NCBI GenBank assembly: GCA_009692615.1 | Contig: SHYW01000016.1 | Span: 1 to 58,789, forward strand | Reading direction: 5' to 3' | DNA: 58,789 nt | Origin: Deltaproteobacteria bacterium | GTDB lineage: Bacteria > Desulfobacterota > Binatia > UBA9968 | In this document: positions 43,685 through 52,674 of the stretch, in pieces | How positions within the stretch are numbered: position 1 is the first letter of the stretch | How the letters are laid out: every line of letters starts with the position of its first letter | Position numbers and translations under genes: made by a program | Notes under the pieces: generated by a model | Told to the model about the DNA's origin: nothing | Databases searched by the model: none | The model's input: only the letters and a program-made list of their open reading frames with translations

Positions 43685-44238
43685 CGTTGGTTTTGCAGCG
43701 CCGAATCAACCGCGGCGCCCATCTGTTGGAGATCGTTAAACTCGCGGCCGCGCTCGATAAAGAGTTTGGGATCTTTTTGTATCTTGGTTTTGTAGTCGAA
43801 GAGTTCCTTTGACAGCGCGCGAAGATCGTCCGGGAACATGCCGGCGACATTGTCCACTCTATCTTTTAGGCGTGCGACGTCTTTTTTGATCGGATCGTTC
43901 TCGTCTTTCACCGGCGCTGGAGCCTCGGTGGCGGGTGTTTCTTGCGCCGGTTCTTTATTGTTCTCGTCAGCAATCACCTGGGTTTTTTCCGACGGATCGT
44001 GATCGGCTGTCGTCACCATCTTAATCACTTTGTCCGTCTTCTCGATCTTGTGCACAAACGCTTTGTCGACACCGAATATCCCGCCGTCGGCGTCGAACAA
44101 GACTTGCGCGCCCTCTTGCCAGTAGCGGTTGGTGACATATTCGTTGCCGTTCTTGAGCCTGATGACGAAGGCGCCATTGGCGAGGGTCGGCGCGGTGAGG
44201 CACAGAGTTAACGCAAGATAGCTGACAGTTTTTCGCAT
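43681..44238 (-). CDS. Hypothetical exported protein
   Basis: A 185-residue protein with a signal peptide (about 1-22, ending LANGA). A small beta domain follows (FVIRLKNGNEYVTNRYWQEG, VLFDADGGIFGVDKAFV), then an acidic linker rich in Glu and Pro (about 95-125), then a helical C-terminal part. No family is recognised. It is inverted between two pilin cassettes. Convergent overlap with the PilX-like gene (4 bases) means their mRNA 3' ends could pair. Confidence 0.7.
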   Translation of the reverse strand: MRKTVSYLALTLCLTAPTLANGAFVIRLKNGNEYVTNRYWQEGAQVLFDADGGIFGVDKAFVHKIEKTDKVIKMVTTADHDPSEKTQVIADENNKEPAQETPATEAPAPVKDENDPIKKDVARLKDRVDNVAGMFPDDLRALSKELFDYKTKIQKDPKLFIERGREFNDLQQMGAAVDSALQNQR

Positions 44239-44331
44239 ACTCGACTCCCATCCCAGAACATTTGCATTTTACCATCACTTGGCGTGGCCGCCAAAGTTTT
44301 CTTTGACAAGTAGAGCAGGTTTTTTCACCCC

Positions 44332-44361
44332 TTGACACTGGATTTGCGCCGGAAGTATGGT
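44332..44361 (+). promoter_or_regulatory. Candidate sigma-70 promoter of the second pilin cassette
   Basis: TTGACA, an 18-base spacer and TATGGT, with a GGAGGGG ribosome site and ATG at 44384. The -35 is perfect and the -10 fair. It differs from the sigma-54-like sequence before the first cassette, so the two cassettes may be expressed under different conditions. Confidence 0.4.
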
Positions 44362-44383
44362 CCCAACATCTTTGGAGGGGACC

Positions 44384-44833
44384 ATGTGTCGCACCACCAC
44401 TAGGGATGGCTTCTCGACTATTGAGCTGCTTGCCGGCATGGCGGTTATGGGAATCATTGCCGCCATCGCACTGCCCAACTGGCGTGCGCTGTTTCCTAGT
44501 TTCGCTCTCAACAACTCAACCCGGCAGATTCAGTCCGAAATGCATCACCTCAAGATGCGCGCGGCGGCTGAGAATATTGGCTTTCAGTTGGCGTATCTTC
44601 AAGGCGCTAGCGGCTACACGATCCAACGCGATAGCAAGGCGCTGGTGACCAAGCCGTTGGCTGAGGGAACGACCATCACGAAGACCGGAACGATTTCCTT
44701 TACACCACGAGGAACGGCCGACAACGATCGGGTGCGACTGAGCAATGCCGAAGGGAAGTGCCGGCAAATCGTTGTCAGCGGGACAGGTAGAGTGCGAGTT
44801 TGCACGCCCAACAACTGCGCTCAGAATTGCTAA
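44384..44833 (+). CDS. Minor pilin, FimT/GspH type (second cassette)
   Basis: A 149-residue prepilin with cleavage at RDG|FSTIELLAGMAVMG. The mature domain (FALNNSTRQIQSEMHHLK, then ISFTPRGTADNDRV) and a C-terminal Cys cluster (RVCTPNNCAQNC) fit a FimT/GspH-like pilin. It starts a second copy of the four-gene minor-pilin order. The start is ATG 44384, which has a strong ribosome site, not 44357. Confidence 0.85.
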   Translation: MCRTTTRDGFSTIELLAGMAVMGIIAAIALPNWRALFPSFALNNSTRQIQSEMHHLKMRAAAENIGFQLAYLQGASGYTIQRDSKALVTKPLAEGTTITKTGTISFTPRGTADNDRVRLSNAEGKCRQIVVSGTGRVRVCTPNNCAQNC

Positions 44834-44835
44834 TC

Positions 44836-45246
44836 ATGACCGTTCACAGAAATATCATCCGACATCAAACGGGTTTTACGTTTAACGAATTGCTGGTTGC
44901 CATGAATATCGTTGCCGTGGCCGTGTTGGGATATTCGCTGAGCAGCGCCGATGCCATTCGTCGTCAAACGATTAACGGCAACTCGACGGCGGCCATTCAC
45001 CTGGCGCAGGACAAGATCGAAGAATTGCAAGCGCGCAAAAATTTGACGGACGGCGATCTTTGTCCCGGCGGCGGCGATCGCGGTCTAGCAGCGAACGGCG
45101 GCACGCCGGGGATTTACGATCGCTGCTGGCGCATCGCCGCATCGGCTCTCGGAACCAAGCTTAAGCAGATCGACGTGACGGTGTCGTGGCGCGATCATGT
45201 CGATCATCAAGTGACTCTCTCTACGTTGCTCTTTACCGGTGAGTGA
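44836..45246 (+). CDS. Minor pilin, PilV type (second cassette)
   Basis: A 136-residue prepilin with cleavage at QTG|FTFNELLVAMNIVAV: Glu5 is present, preceded by Asn. The later AIHLAQDKIEELQARKNL helix and the CPGGGDRGLAANGGTPGIYDRCW loop, with a possible Cys bridge, fit PilV. It starts 3 bases after the previous stop. Confidence 0.8.
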   Translation: MTVHRNIIRHQTGFTFNELLVAMNIVAVAVLGYSLSSADAIRRQTINGNSTAAIHLAQDKIEELQARKNLTDGDLCPGGGDRGLAANGGTPGIYDRCWRIAASALGTKLKQIDVTVSWRDHVDHQVTLSTLLFTGE

Positions 45247-45899
45247 GCGTGATGCAACGATTTGACAATCACTGCGGTGCAACTTTGATCGAACAAATGG
45301 TCGCGTTGTTACTAGGGTCGGTGATGATCACTTCTCTGTATGGCTATTTTCGTAGCAGTCTCTATCAGTTGCTCTCGATCGAGACGAAGACCGCCACCTT
45401 GGAGGATGCGCGCGGCGCATTGGATATCATGCTGCGCGATCTCAAAAACGCCGGTTCGTGGGAGAGCGGCAGCGCGCCGGCCGAAATTGGCGGCGCGGAT
45501 GATCCAGATAACGACGCCGACGCTGTTTGCAATCGAGTTTACGCAGCGACGGCGAGCATGATCCACGTCCAGATGAGTCTTAATGATAACAACAACTGCG
45601 CCGACATCGATCCGCGCGAGAATATTCGCTACGAGCTAACCGGACCGACATCAACTTGCCCCGGCACGAACATCATTCGACGCAACGGAGATTGCCTGGT
45701 TGCTAACGTCGTTCTCCCAGTGGCCGGGAAGCTATTTACTTACTTTGACGCTGACGGCACGGATCTAGGCAACACGCCAGCGCGCGATTCGATCAAGCGC
45801 GTCAGGATTGCCTTTGCCGTTCAAGTCAAGAATCCCGACCCACGACTCAACGGCAACCTGGCCTCGACGCTGTCGAGCAGCGTTGAATTGCGCAATTAG
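45243..45899 (+). CDS. Minor pilin, PilW type (second cassette)
   Basis: A 218-residue prepilin-like protein with a processing site HCG|ATLIEQMVALLLGSV: Ala rather than Phe at +1, Glu at +5. It then has EDARGALDIMLRDLKNAGSW, the PilW MLRDLxxAG signature. GTG 45243 overlaps the preceding stop (GTGA); ATG 45252 is possible. It is followed 11 bases later by the PilX-like gene. Confidence 0.82.
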   Translation: MSVMQRFDNHCGATLIEQMVALLLGSVMITSLYGYFRSSLYQLLSIETKTATLEDARGALDIMLRDLKNAGSWESGSAPAEIGGADDPDNDADAVCNRVYAATASMIHVQMSLNDNNNCADIDPRENIRYELTGPTSTCPGTNIIRRNGDCLVANVVLPVAGKLFTYFDADGTDLGNTPARDSIKRVRIAFAVQVKNPDPRLNGNLASTLSSSVELRN

Positions 45900-45910
45900 C
45901 GAGTATTTTC

Positions 45911-47077
45911 ATGATTACCAACATAGATCGGCTGCGCAGCGAGCAGGGAATGATTCTCTTCAGTTGCTTGGCGATTCTTTCGATCCTGTTGATGGTCGGC
46001 ATCGGTAGCCGGGTGATGTTGTACAACGATTATCGAGTGTTGACGAACCTGCGCGGCGGTACGGAAGCCTTTTACGTTTCAGCGGCTGGATTGGAGTGGA
46101 GCAAAAATACACTTGCCCAGATCGCGATCTTTCCGCCGGCGCCGGTCAACGGGACGGCAAGCTTTGCCAATGGGCAATTTTCGATTTCGTTTTTTCCGCC
46201 CACGGTCGCCGGTTCGCTCAGCGCCAAGATCGTCGTTCGTTCGGTGGGCACGCTCGGAACCTCTTCACAGACGATTCAAGCGCAGCTGACGAAAAGCTAC
46301 GATCTCGCCGACGCTGCCATCGGTCTTAGGGGCAATGGCGCCCAAGTGATTCTCAACGGCGCCGCGATAGCCGTTTCCGGTCTGGATCACGATCCGCTAA
46401 CTGGATTACCAATCGCCAAGGCGAAAGCACGGCCAGCGATTTCCGCCGGGGATCAATCTCTCCAAGAGTTAGTGACCGCGGCTTCAAGTAGTTTGCCTCC
46501 TGGTAGCCTGGAAAGCGGCGGCGAAATTTCACCAGTCGCGGCCAGCGAATATCTACCCGCTTCATCGGTCAGCCAGCTTGCCAACGATCTATGCGCGCTG
46601 GACGGTGCAATCGTCAGCAGCATGCCGACGACCGGTGCGTTAACTATCGAAAACCAAAGCTGGGGAAATCTCGCCAGTCCGCAGATTCGCTGCATCAACG
46701 GTTTGTCCGACTCAGGCGACGCGGTCACCTTGGCGGGAGACCTAACTGGCGCCGGGGTGCTGATCGTCCGAAATGCCGACCTGCTGCTCACCGGATCGCT
46801 TCGCTGGGATGGTTTGATTATCGTCACGGGCAACGATGTCGGCCTGAAGGTGACCGGCTCTAGCGCCAAAGAGATCTATGGCGGAGTCATCGTTAACGAA
46901 GCCGGGACTCCCAGCAGCAAAACTATTCTCGACATTCAAGGCAGCCTGCGGCTCCGCTTTAGCCGGTCGGCATTAGTCCAAGCGGCGCAGGCGATCCCGG
47001 CGACCACGTTCACTAACCTCTACGCAGCCCTGCCCTTTCAGGTCAGCCAAGACTACTGGCGCACGGTTTCACCCTAA
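45911..47077 (+). CDS. PilX-like large minor pilin (second cassette)
   Basis: A 388-residue protein with an N-terminal pilin-like helix (EQGMILFSCLAILSILLM) and AFYVSAAGLEWSKN after it. Its C-terminal region repeats the GAGVLIVRNADLLLTGSLRW motif seen in the first cassette's PilX-like protein, so the two are paralogues. The rest of the sequence has diverged strongly. It ends the second cassette. Confidence 0.8.
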   Translation: MITNIDRLRSEQGMILFSCLAILSILLMVGIGSRVMLYNDYRVLTNLRGGTEAFYVSAAGLEWSKNTLAQIAIFPPAPVNGTASFANGQFSISFFPPTVAGSLSAKIVVRSVGTLGTSSQTIQAQLTKSYDLADAAIGLRGNGAQVILNGAAIAVSGLDHDPLTGLPIAKAKARPAISAGDQSLQELVTAASSSLPPGSLESGGEISPVAASEYLPASSVSQLANDLCALDGAIVSSMPTTGALTIENQSWGNLASPQIRCINGLSDSGDAVTLAGDLTGAGVLIVRNADLLLTGSLRWDGLIIVTGNDVGLKVTGSSAKEIYGGVIVNEAGTPSSKTILDIQGSLRLRFSRSALVQAAQAIPATTFTNLYAALPFQVSQDYWRTVSP

Positions 47078-47246
47078 CAATTGCGAGCAAATCTCAATTT
47101 ACATTGGGGTCGTAAGGTGGTAAATGCCTAAACTACAACGATTTGACCATCCCAATAGCTAAATTTTGTAGACCCCAGGTCGATGCTATAAATAGCGTCG
47201 GTATATTGGGTTGATCGATCACGACGTGGTGCGAGAGGGAGAGAGC

Positions 47247-47633
47247 ATGGATACAAAGAAGACCATAATGGTGGTTGACGACAACCCGGACATAATCACG
47301 ATCGTCAAAACCATTCTGGAAGGGCGGGGATACACCGTCTTTAGCGCTTCGAGCGGTCCCGAGCTGCTGAGCATTCTACCGAATCACAAGCCCGATCTGA
47401 TTATCTTGGATATCATGATGCCCGAGATGGACGGCCTCGAAGTGTTGACCCGGCTCAAAGCCAAGACCGAAACCGCCACCACGCCGGTTATCTTGCTCAC
47501 CGCCAAAGTGCAGTATGAGGACGTGCTCGGCGGCTACAAACTTGGCGCCGACTATTATATTACCAAACCTTTCACCAGCACCCAGCTGGTCAATGGCATC
47601 AATCTGCTGCTCGGCGAAGGTAAGCCGCAATAG
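47247..47633 (+). CDS. Single-domain response regulator
   Basis: A 128-residue receiver domain: acidic pocket D11/D12, phospho-acceptor D55 in LIILDIMMPEMDG, T85, and K107 in YITKPFT. It has no output domain. I use ATG 47247 (GGGAGAG upstream) rather than the frame start at 47211. It follows the pilin cassettes by 169 bases. PilG/PilH-type regulators control pilus extension, so a role in twitching is possible, but no kinase is adjacent. Confidence 0.88.
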   Translation: MDTKKTIMVVDDNPDIITIVKTILEGRGYTVFSASSGPELLSILPNHKPDLIILDIMMPEMDGLEVLTRLKAKTETATTPVILLTAKVQYEDVLGGYKLGADYYITKPFTSTQLVNGINLLLGEGKPQ

Positions 47634-47725
47634 GTTTGCTCCTCGCTTTGCTCATTGGCAGCGCCAGTGGCAACTAGCTCTTCCCGGTTTGCAACTTCGG
47701 TGCGTTTTCTTCATTCTCCTAGGCG

Positions 47726-48361
47726 ATGGTTCGATTTGTTACCTTCGAAGGCGGCGATGGGTCGGGTAAGACCACGCAAATCCGCGCCCTTGAGCGTTAT
47801 TTAACTCAACGGGGCCGCGCTTGCCTGGTTACCCGGGAGCCGGGCGACAACTCGTTAGGTAAACCGATTCGGCAAATCTTACTGGAAGTCGCCGATCATG
47901 AAGTCGCGCAGGCGACGGAACTGTTTCTCTATCTCGCCGACCGGGCTCAGCATGTGGCGGAATTAATCAGCCCAGCGATCGCCGCCGGCAAGATCGTTCT
48001 CTGCGATCGCTTCACCGATTCGACCTTGGCCTATCAGGGCTATGGCCGCGGCATCGATCTCAAGTTGCTGCGTCAGTTAAACGACCTGGCCGACGCCGGT
48101 GAGCAGCCGGATCTGACGTTTTTGCTCGATTGTCCCGTGGCTGTTGGCCTGGCCCGCACAAGCCGGCGTCAAAGCGAAGTCGGCCAGCCGCGCGAGGACC
48201 GCTTCGAGCGCGAGAAGGTTGAGTTCCACGAAAAAATTCGCGCCGGCTTTCTCGAAATGGCCGACGCCGAGCCGGCGCGCTTTCGGATAATCGACGCGGC
48301 ACAATCGGTGGAAGCGGTTTGGCGTGACATTCAAGCGATTGTCGAACGAGAAAATTTCTAA
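47726..48361 (+). CDS. tmk: Thymidylate kinase
   Basis: Phosphorylates dTMP to dTDP. The 211-residue product has P-loop FEGGDGSGKTTQ, the DRx motif DRFTDSTLAYQGYGRG, and VTREPGDN (dTMP-binding REPG). It is the first gene of a run with holB, metG and tatD, an order widely conserved in bacteria (tmk-holB). Its TAA overlaps the holB ATG (TAATG). Confidence 0.95.
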   Translation: MVRFVTFEGGDGSGKTTQIRALERYLTQRGRACLVTREPGDNSLGKPIRQILLEVADHEVAQATELFLYLADRAQHVAELISPAIAAGKIVLCDRFTDSTLAYQGYGRGIDLKLLRQLNDLADAGEQPDLTFLLDCPVAVGLARTSRRQSEVGQPREDRFEREKVEFHEKIRAGFLEMADAEPARFRIIDAAQSVEAVWRDIQAIVERENF

Positions 48362-49347
48362 TGAGTTTCGCGGAAATCATCGGCCAGCAAAAACCGTTGA
48401 CAATCCTCCGTTCGGCATTGGCTAACGGCCGGCTGCACCATGCCTATTTGTTTCTTGGCCTTGAGGGTGTCGGCAAACATACCGTCGCCATGGCGTTCGC
48501 CAAAGCGATTCACTGCGGCGAGAGCGACCACGATTATTGCGGCGGCTGCGTCAATTGCGCGCGCATCGCCGCCGGCAACCATCCCGATGTGCGCGTGATC
48601 GAGCCGCTGTCCGGCAAGAAAGAAATCAGCATCGCGCAGATCCGCGAGCTGGAGCGGGAACTCAGCTATCGCTCGTTTACCGGCAAACGCAAGATCGCGA
48701 TCATCGACCCGGCGACATTGCTGAACTTGTCGTCGCAGAATGCTTTATTGAAAACCCTCGAAGAGCCGCCGCAGGATTGTTTGATTATTTTAATCGCCGC
48801 CAACGGCGGCGCTCTGCTGCCGACGTTGCGTTCGCGTTGTTTGCGGATTTCCTTTGCCCCGCTGGCGCGCCAAGACGTCGCGGCGATCGTCAAAACCCGC
48901 CAGGGTTTGAGCGACGGCGATGCGGCGTTTGTCGCGGCGCTCAGCATGGGCAGCATCGGCGCGGCGTTGGCACTGGAGAAGGATGAATGGATCGAGAAGC
49001 GGCGAATTTGGAGCGGTATGTTGGGCGCGCTCAAAACCCGCGACTACCAAGGGGCGATGGCCGGCGCCGAAGCGCTGGCGAGCAATAAAGACGACGCGCT
49101 CAAATTTCTCAAATGGACGGAAAGTTGGTATCGAGATTTAATGCTTTATCAAGTGAGCGATGACGTGAACGAGCTGGTCAATTTAGATATGCAGGAGCAA
49201 ATCAGTCAGCAAGCCAAGGTACACGACGTGGAGCACACGCTGCGCGCCATCGGTCAAGTGGCCGGCGCGGCGGCGCGCATCCAGCGCAATCTCAACCGAC
49301 GCATGGTTTTAGAAAAACTGCTCTTCGGTGTGGTGGGAAGGCGTTAA
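48361..49347 (+). CDS. holB: DNA polymerase III subunit delta' (HolB)
   Basis: A clamp-loader subunit of 328 residues. The AAA+ domain has GLEGVGKHTVAMAFAKAI (P-loop-like with His after the Lys), the zinc cysteines (CGGCVNC) and the TLEEPPQDCLIILIAAN segment with the sensor-1 region. The C-terminal part has the collar helices. Delta' usually does not hydrolyse ATP, so the altered P-loop is unremarkable. It overlaps both neighbouring genes by one base (TAATG). Confidence 0.92.
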   Translation: MSFAEIIGQQKPLTILRSALANGRLHHAYLFLGLEGVGKHTVAMAFAKAIHCGESDHDYCGGCVNCARIAAGNHPDVRVIEPLSGKKEISIAQIRELERELSYRSFTGKRKIAIIDPATLLNLSSQNALLKTLEEPPQDCLIILIAANGGALLPTLRSRCLRISFAPLARQDVAAIVKTRQGLSDGDAAFVAALSMGSIGAALALEKDEWIEKRRIWSGMLGALKTRDYQGAMAGAEALASNKDDALKFLKWTESWYRDLMLYQVSDDVNELVNLDMQEQISQQAKVHDVEHTLRAIGQVAGAAARIQRNLNRRMVLEKLLFGVVGRR

Positions 49348-50879
49348 TGGAACCGATTTATATCACCACGCCGCTTTATTACGTCAACGCCGAACCGCAC
49401 CTCGGCCATACCTACACCACCGTGGTGGCCGACACGCTCAAACGCTACTACCAGTCGATCGGTTACAACGCTTTCTTGCTCACCGGTACCGATGAGCATG
49501 GCGATAAGATCGCCCAAGCGGCGGCGGCCAACGGCACCGAGCCCAAAGCTTATGCCGATCGGGTGAGCGACCTGTTCCGTTCGACCTGGGATACTTGCGG
49601 CATCGTCTACGATCACTTCATCCGCACCACCGACGACTATCATAAACAGTTCGTCCAGAGCGTGCTGCAGAAGATTTTCGACAACGGCGATATTTATTTC
49701 GGCGAGTACGGCGGCTTTTACTGTTACGGCTGCGAGCGTTTCTATACCGAAAAAGAACTGGTCGACGGTAAATGTCCGGATCACCAAAAAGCGCCGGATT
49801 TTATCAGCGAGAAAAATTATTTTTTCCGCATGGGCAAATATCAGCAGCCATTGATCGACGCGCTCAACGCCAAGCCCGAGCTGATTCGGCCGGAGCGCTA
49901 TCGCACAGAGGTTTTGGCTTTTTTACGCGAACCCCTCGAAGATTTGTGCATTTCGCGCCCCACCAGCCGTTTGCAGTGGGGCATTCCGCTGCCCTTCGAT
50001 GCCAACTACGTCACCTATGTTTGGTTCGATGCCTTGCTCAATTACGTCAGCGCTTTGGAACACCGCGGCGGCGATTCGCTGACCGCGCTTTGGCCCAAGG
50101 CGAATCATCTGATCGCCAAGGACATTCTCAAGCCGCATGGAATTTTCTGGCCGACTATGTTGATGGCCGCGGGCTTGCCGCTTTACGATCAATTGAACGT
50201 GCACGGCTACTGGAACATGGACTCCGGCAAAATGTCGAAAAGTTTGGGCAACGTGATTCGACCGTTGGAAATGAAAGCGCGCTTCGGCATGGACGCCTTT
50301 CGCTATTTTCTTTTGCGCGAAATGGCCTTCGGCCAAGACGCGAAGTTTTCCGAGGAAGCGCTGGTGACGCGCATCAATGCCGACCTGGCGAACAATCTTG
50401 GCAACTTCGTCAGCCGTGCCATGGCGATGCAGCACAAATATTTTGCCGGTGTCGTGCAACCGTTAAGCGCTGACTGGGCGAAGGACGACCTCGAACTGCG
50501 CGACAAATTCGTGGCGGCTGAGGTTGAACTTAAAAGCCAGATGGAGGAGTTGCAGTTTCATCGCGGCTTGGAAGCGATTTGGTCGGCCCTCGATCACGCC
50601 AACCGCTACGTCGTGCAAATGGCGCCGTTCACGATGATCAAAGATGAGGCGAAGAAAGGCCGCGTCGGCGAAGTGCTGCACCATCTGCTCGAAGCGGTGC
50701 GCACGCTGGCGCGGGTGTTGGCGCCGTTCATGCCTGAGACCGCGGTCGAATTACGCGCACTGCTGGCGATTGGCGAGGATCGACTGAATGAGCCTTGGGG
50801 TCAAGGCTTCGCCGCTGGTCATAAGATCAACCCGCCGAAAGTCTTGTTCCCGCGCATCGAGACTGACGCGAAAAAATAA
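49347..50879 (+). CDS. metG: Methionyl-tRNA synthetase without C-terminal tRNA-binding domain
   Basis: A class I synthetase of 510 residues. The HIGH motif is PHLGHTYT (17-24), the KMSKS motif is KMSKSLGN, and knuckle cysteines lie in CYGCERF and the later CPDH. The anticodon-binding helical domain follows, and the protein ends just after it (VLFPRIETDAKK). The usual C-terminal domain, about 110 residues in many bacteria, is absent. It is encoded separately at 20193-20537. ATG overlaps the holB stop. Confidence 0.95.
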   Translation: MEPIYITTPLYYVNAEPHLGHTYTTVVADTLKRYYQSIGYNAFLLTGTDEHGDKIAQAAAANGTEPKAYADRVSDLFRSTWDTCGIVYDHFIRTTDDYHKQFVQSVLQKIFDNGDIYFGEYGGFYCYGCERFYTEKELVDGKCPDHQKAPDFISEKNYFFRMGKYQQPLIDALNAKPELIRPERYRTEVLAFLREPLEDLCISRPTSRLQWGIPLPFDANYVTYVWFDALLNYVSALEHRGGDSLTALWPKANHLIAKDILKPHGIFWPTMLMAAGLPLYDQLNVHGYWNMDSGKMSKSLGNVIRPLEMKARFGMDAFRYFLLREMAFGQDAKFSEEALVTRINADLANNLGNFVSRAMAMQHKYFAGVVQPLSADWAKDDLELRDKFVAAEVELKSQMEELQFHRGLEAIWSALDHANRYVVQMAPFTMIKDEAKKGRVGEVLHHLLEAVRTLARVLAPFMPETAVELRALLAIGEDRLNEPWGQGFAAGHKINPPKVLFPRIETDAKK

Positions 50880-50893
50880 ATTCTCTGCCAAAA

Positions 50894-51667
50894 ATGTTGA
50901 TCGACAGCCATGCCCATATCCAGGGCAAAGAATACGCCGGCGAAGCCGAAGCGGTGATCGCGCGGGCGCGCGACGCTGGGGTCGAGACGATTATCGCCGT
51001 CGGCGGTGCCGGCGATATGTCGAGCAACACCGAGGCGATCTCATTAGCCGCGAATTTCGCCAACGTCTTCGCGACGGTCGGCATGCATCCGCATGACGCC
51101 AAGGATGTCGGCGCCGACGAACTGGAAACTCTAAAAAGCTTGGCAGGGAATGCGAAAGTCGTCGCCATCGGCGAGACCGGTCTGGATTATTACTACAGCC
51201 ACTCGCCCCATGATGTGCAGCGCCGGGTGTTCGGACACTTCATCCAGATGGCGCGCCAGACCCAATTGCCGATCGTCGTTCATGAACGCGACGCCGCTCA
51301 AGATGCCGTCGAATTGTTGCGCCAGGAAGGCGGCGGTGAACTGCGCGGCGTGATTCACTGCTTCACCGGCAACTACGAAGCGGCCTGCGCCTATCTCGAC
51401 TTAGGATTCTACCTGTCGTTCACCGGCATCGTCACGTTCAAAAACGCCCAACCGCTGCGCGAAGTGGTGCGCAAAGTGCCGCTCGAAAGAATGTTCGTCG
51501 AAACCGATTCACCTTATCTCACGCCGGTGCCGCACCGCGGCAAACGCAACGAACCGGCCTACGTCCGCTTCGTCGCCGAGACCATCGCGAATGTAAAAGG
51601 CGTCACGGTCGATGAAGTGGAACGCGTGACAACGCACAACGTCCGCGAATTGTTCGACCTCATTTGA
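50894..51667 (+). CDS. tatD: TatD family metal-dependent hydrolase
   Basis: A 257-residue TIM-barrel hydrolase with metal ligands H6/H8 (DSHAHIQG), E in IGETGLDYYYS, H in VVHERDAAQDAV, H in GVIHCFTGN, and D in ETDSPYLTPVPHRG. TatD proteins act as 3'-5' exonucleases or DNases, often in DNA repair. It follows metG by 14 bases, a very common neighbour pair. The stop overlaps the stop of the convergent DUF4198 gene. Confidence 0.94.
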   Translation: MLIDSHAHIQGKEYAGEAEAVIARARDAGVETIIAVGGAGDMSSNTEAISLAANFANVFATVGMHPHDAKDVGADELETLKSLAGNAKVVAIGETGLDYYYSHSPHDVQRRVFGHFIQMARQTQLPIVVHERDAAQDAVELLRQEGGGELRGVIHCFTGNYEAACAYLDLGFYLSFTGIVTFKNAQPLREVVRKVPLERMFVETDSPYLTPVPHRGKRNEPAYVRFVAETIANVKGVTVDEVERVTTHNVRELFDLI

Positions 51668-52349
51668 GAGTTGGCCGCCAAGCGATGCCGCTGTTGGTGG
51701 TAAACGACACCGTGCTGATGTGGCGGGCGCGGTCGTATTTTGCTTCGCCATCGCTGCCGGGTTTGTTTTCGAAATAAATGATTTCGATGACGTAGCGCCC
51801 CTGCCAAGGGGTTGGCACGGTAATCCTGCCTTGATCGTCGGTGGTGAGTTTCTTTTCCCATTTGGGCGGTCCGTAAACGGTGATTTCAATTTTTGCCAGG
51901 GGCGCTTCACGCAGTAGTAATTTGAAATCGTTGCCGTTGGCTTTGGCCGGTACCAATTCAAGATCCATCTTTGCCGTCGATTCAGTTCGGCCCGCCTTGG
52001 CGTAATAGATCGTTTTGGTCGTGCCGCCTTTCTCGTTGTCCGGACGTGGCGCGATTGAGTCGTCGATCATGCGCAGATCGCCGGCGCCTTGGACTTGGAT
52101 GTCGAAACCGTCGTTGCGCTTGGCGATCGGCAACGATTCGGTCGACCCGCCGAGATACACGCGCGGTTTGTTGAAGCGGTCGAGTATGCCGCCGGCTTTT
52201 TCGTGTAAGTCGTCGACCCATTCGCCGAAGTAGGCTTTCGCCGACCCTTGGCCGTCGCGCTCGAGCCAAAGATAGTGCGCGTAAGTGTCGCTTGTGCAGG
52301 TAATCAGCGCGAATGCCGTGGCAAAGATGATCGACTTCGTTTTCAACAT
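51660..52349 (-). CDS. DUF4198 exported protein
   Basis: A 229-residue protein with a signal peptide (about 1-24, ending SDTYA). The mature part HYLWLERDGQGSAKAYFGEW is the DUF4198 opening. The later region VYGPPKWEKKLTTDDQGRITV fits its Ig-like fold. DUF4198 proteins are often near metal transport genes, which agrees with the FTR1 operon just upstream. A terminator-like hairpin lies between them, so it may have its own promoter. Confidence 0.75.
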   Translation of the reverse strand: MLKTKSIIFATAFALITCTSDTYAHYLWLERDGQGSAKAYFGEWVDDLHEKAGGILDRFNKPRVYLGGSTESLPIAKRNDGFDIQVQGAGDLRMIDDSIAPRPDNEKGGTTKTIYYAKAGRTESTAKMDLELVPAKANGNDFKLLLREAPLAKIEITVYGPPKWEKKLTTDDQGRITVPTPWQGRYVIEIIYFENKPGSDGEAKYDRARHISTVSFTTNSGIAWRPTLK

Positions 52350-52383
52350 GATTTTCCCCTCCTGGTTTTTGATTCCGACAAAT

Positions 52384-52424
52384 AAAAAAAGCCCAGTGTC
52401 ATCGCTCTCGATGACGCCCTGGGC
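52384..52424 (-). terminator. Rho-independent terminator after the FTR1/Com-like genes
   Basis: Read on the minus strand: GCCCAG-GGC-GTCATCG, a four-base loop, CGATGAC-A-CTGGGC, then seven T. This is a strong stem with a T-run, ending the FTR1-Com operon before DUF4198. It could also act as an attenuator for DUF4198. Confidence 0.85.
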
Positions 52425-52481
52425 TCTGGGTTCACGACCGCGGGCCGCAATATTTTTCTCGCCGTTAAATTTTTGCGCGCT

Positions 52482-52673
52482 TTACATTTGAATCCGTACT
52501 CCAGAGCGGGTGTCGAACGGGATGATCACTTGCCGTTTACACCTGCGACATTTTAGTTCGACGCCCTCGGCGACCACGCGGGCGAGCAGGTTGCCGCAAC
52601 CGCAACGGAGCGACTTTTCCGCTTTGGCGCTGAGGGTCACAGGGTTGCGATTTAATAACTCGTTGGGACGCAT
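52482..52673 (-). CDS. Com-like small zinc-ribbon protein
   Basis: A 63-residue protein with SLRCGCGNLLARVVAEG and ELKCRRCKRQVIIPFD: the two CxC/CxxC knuckles and spacing of phage-Mu Com-like zinc ribbons. The start (ATG 52673) lies immediately after the FTR1 stop. It may be a nucleic-acid-binding regulator of the operon; function is inferred. No prophage genes are near. Confidence 0.75.
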   Translation of the reverse strand: MRPNELLNRNPVTLSAKAEKSLRCGCGNLLARVVAEGVELKCRRCKRQVIIPFDTRSGVRIQM

Positions 52674-52674
52674 A

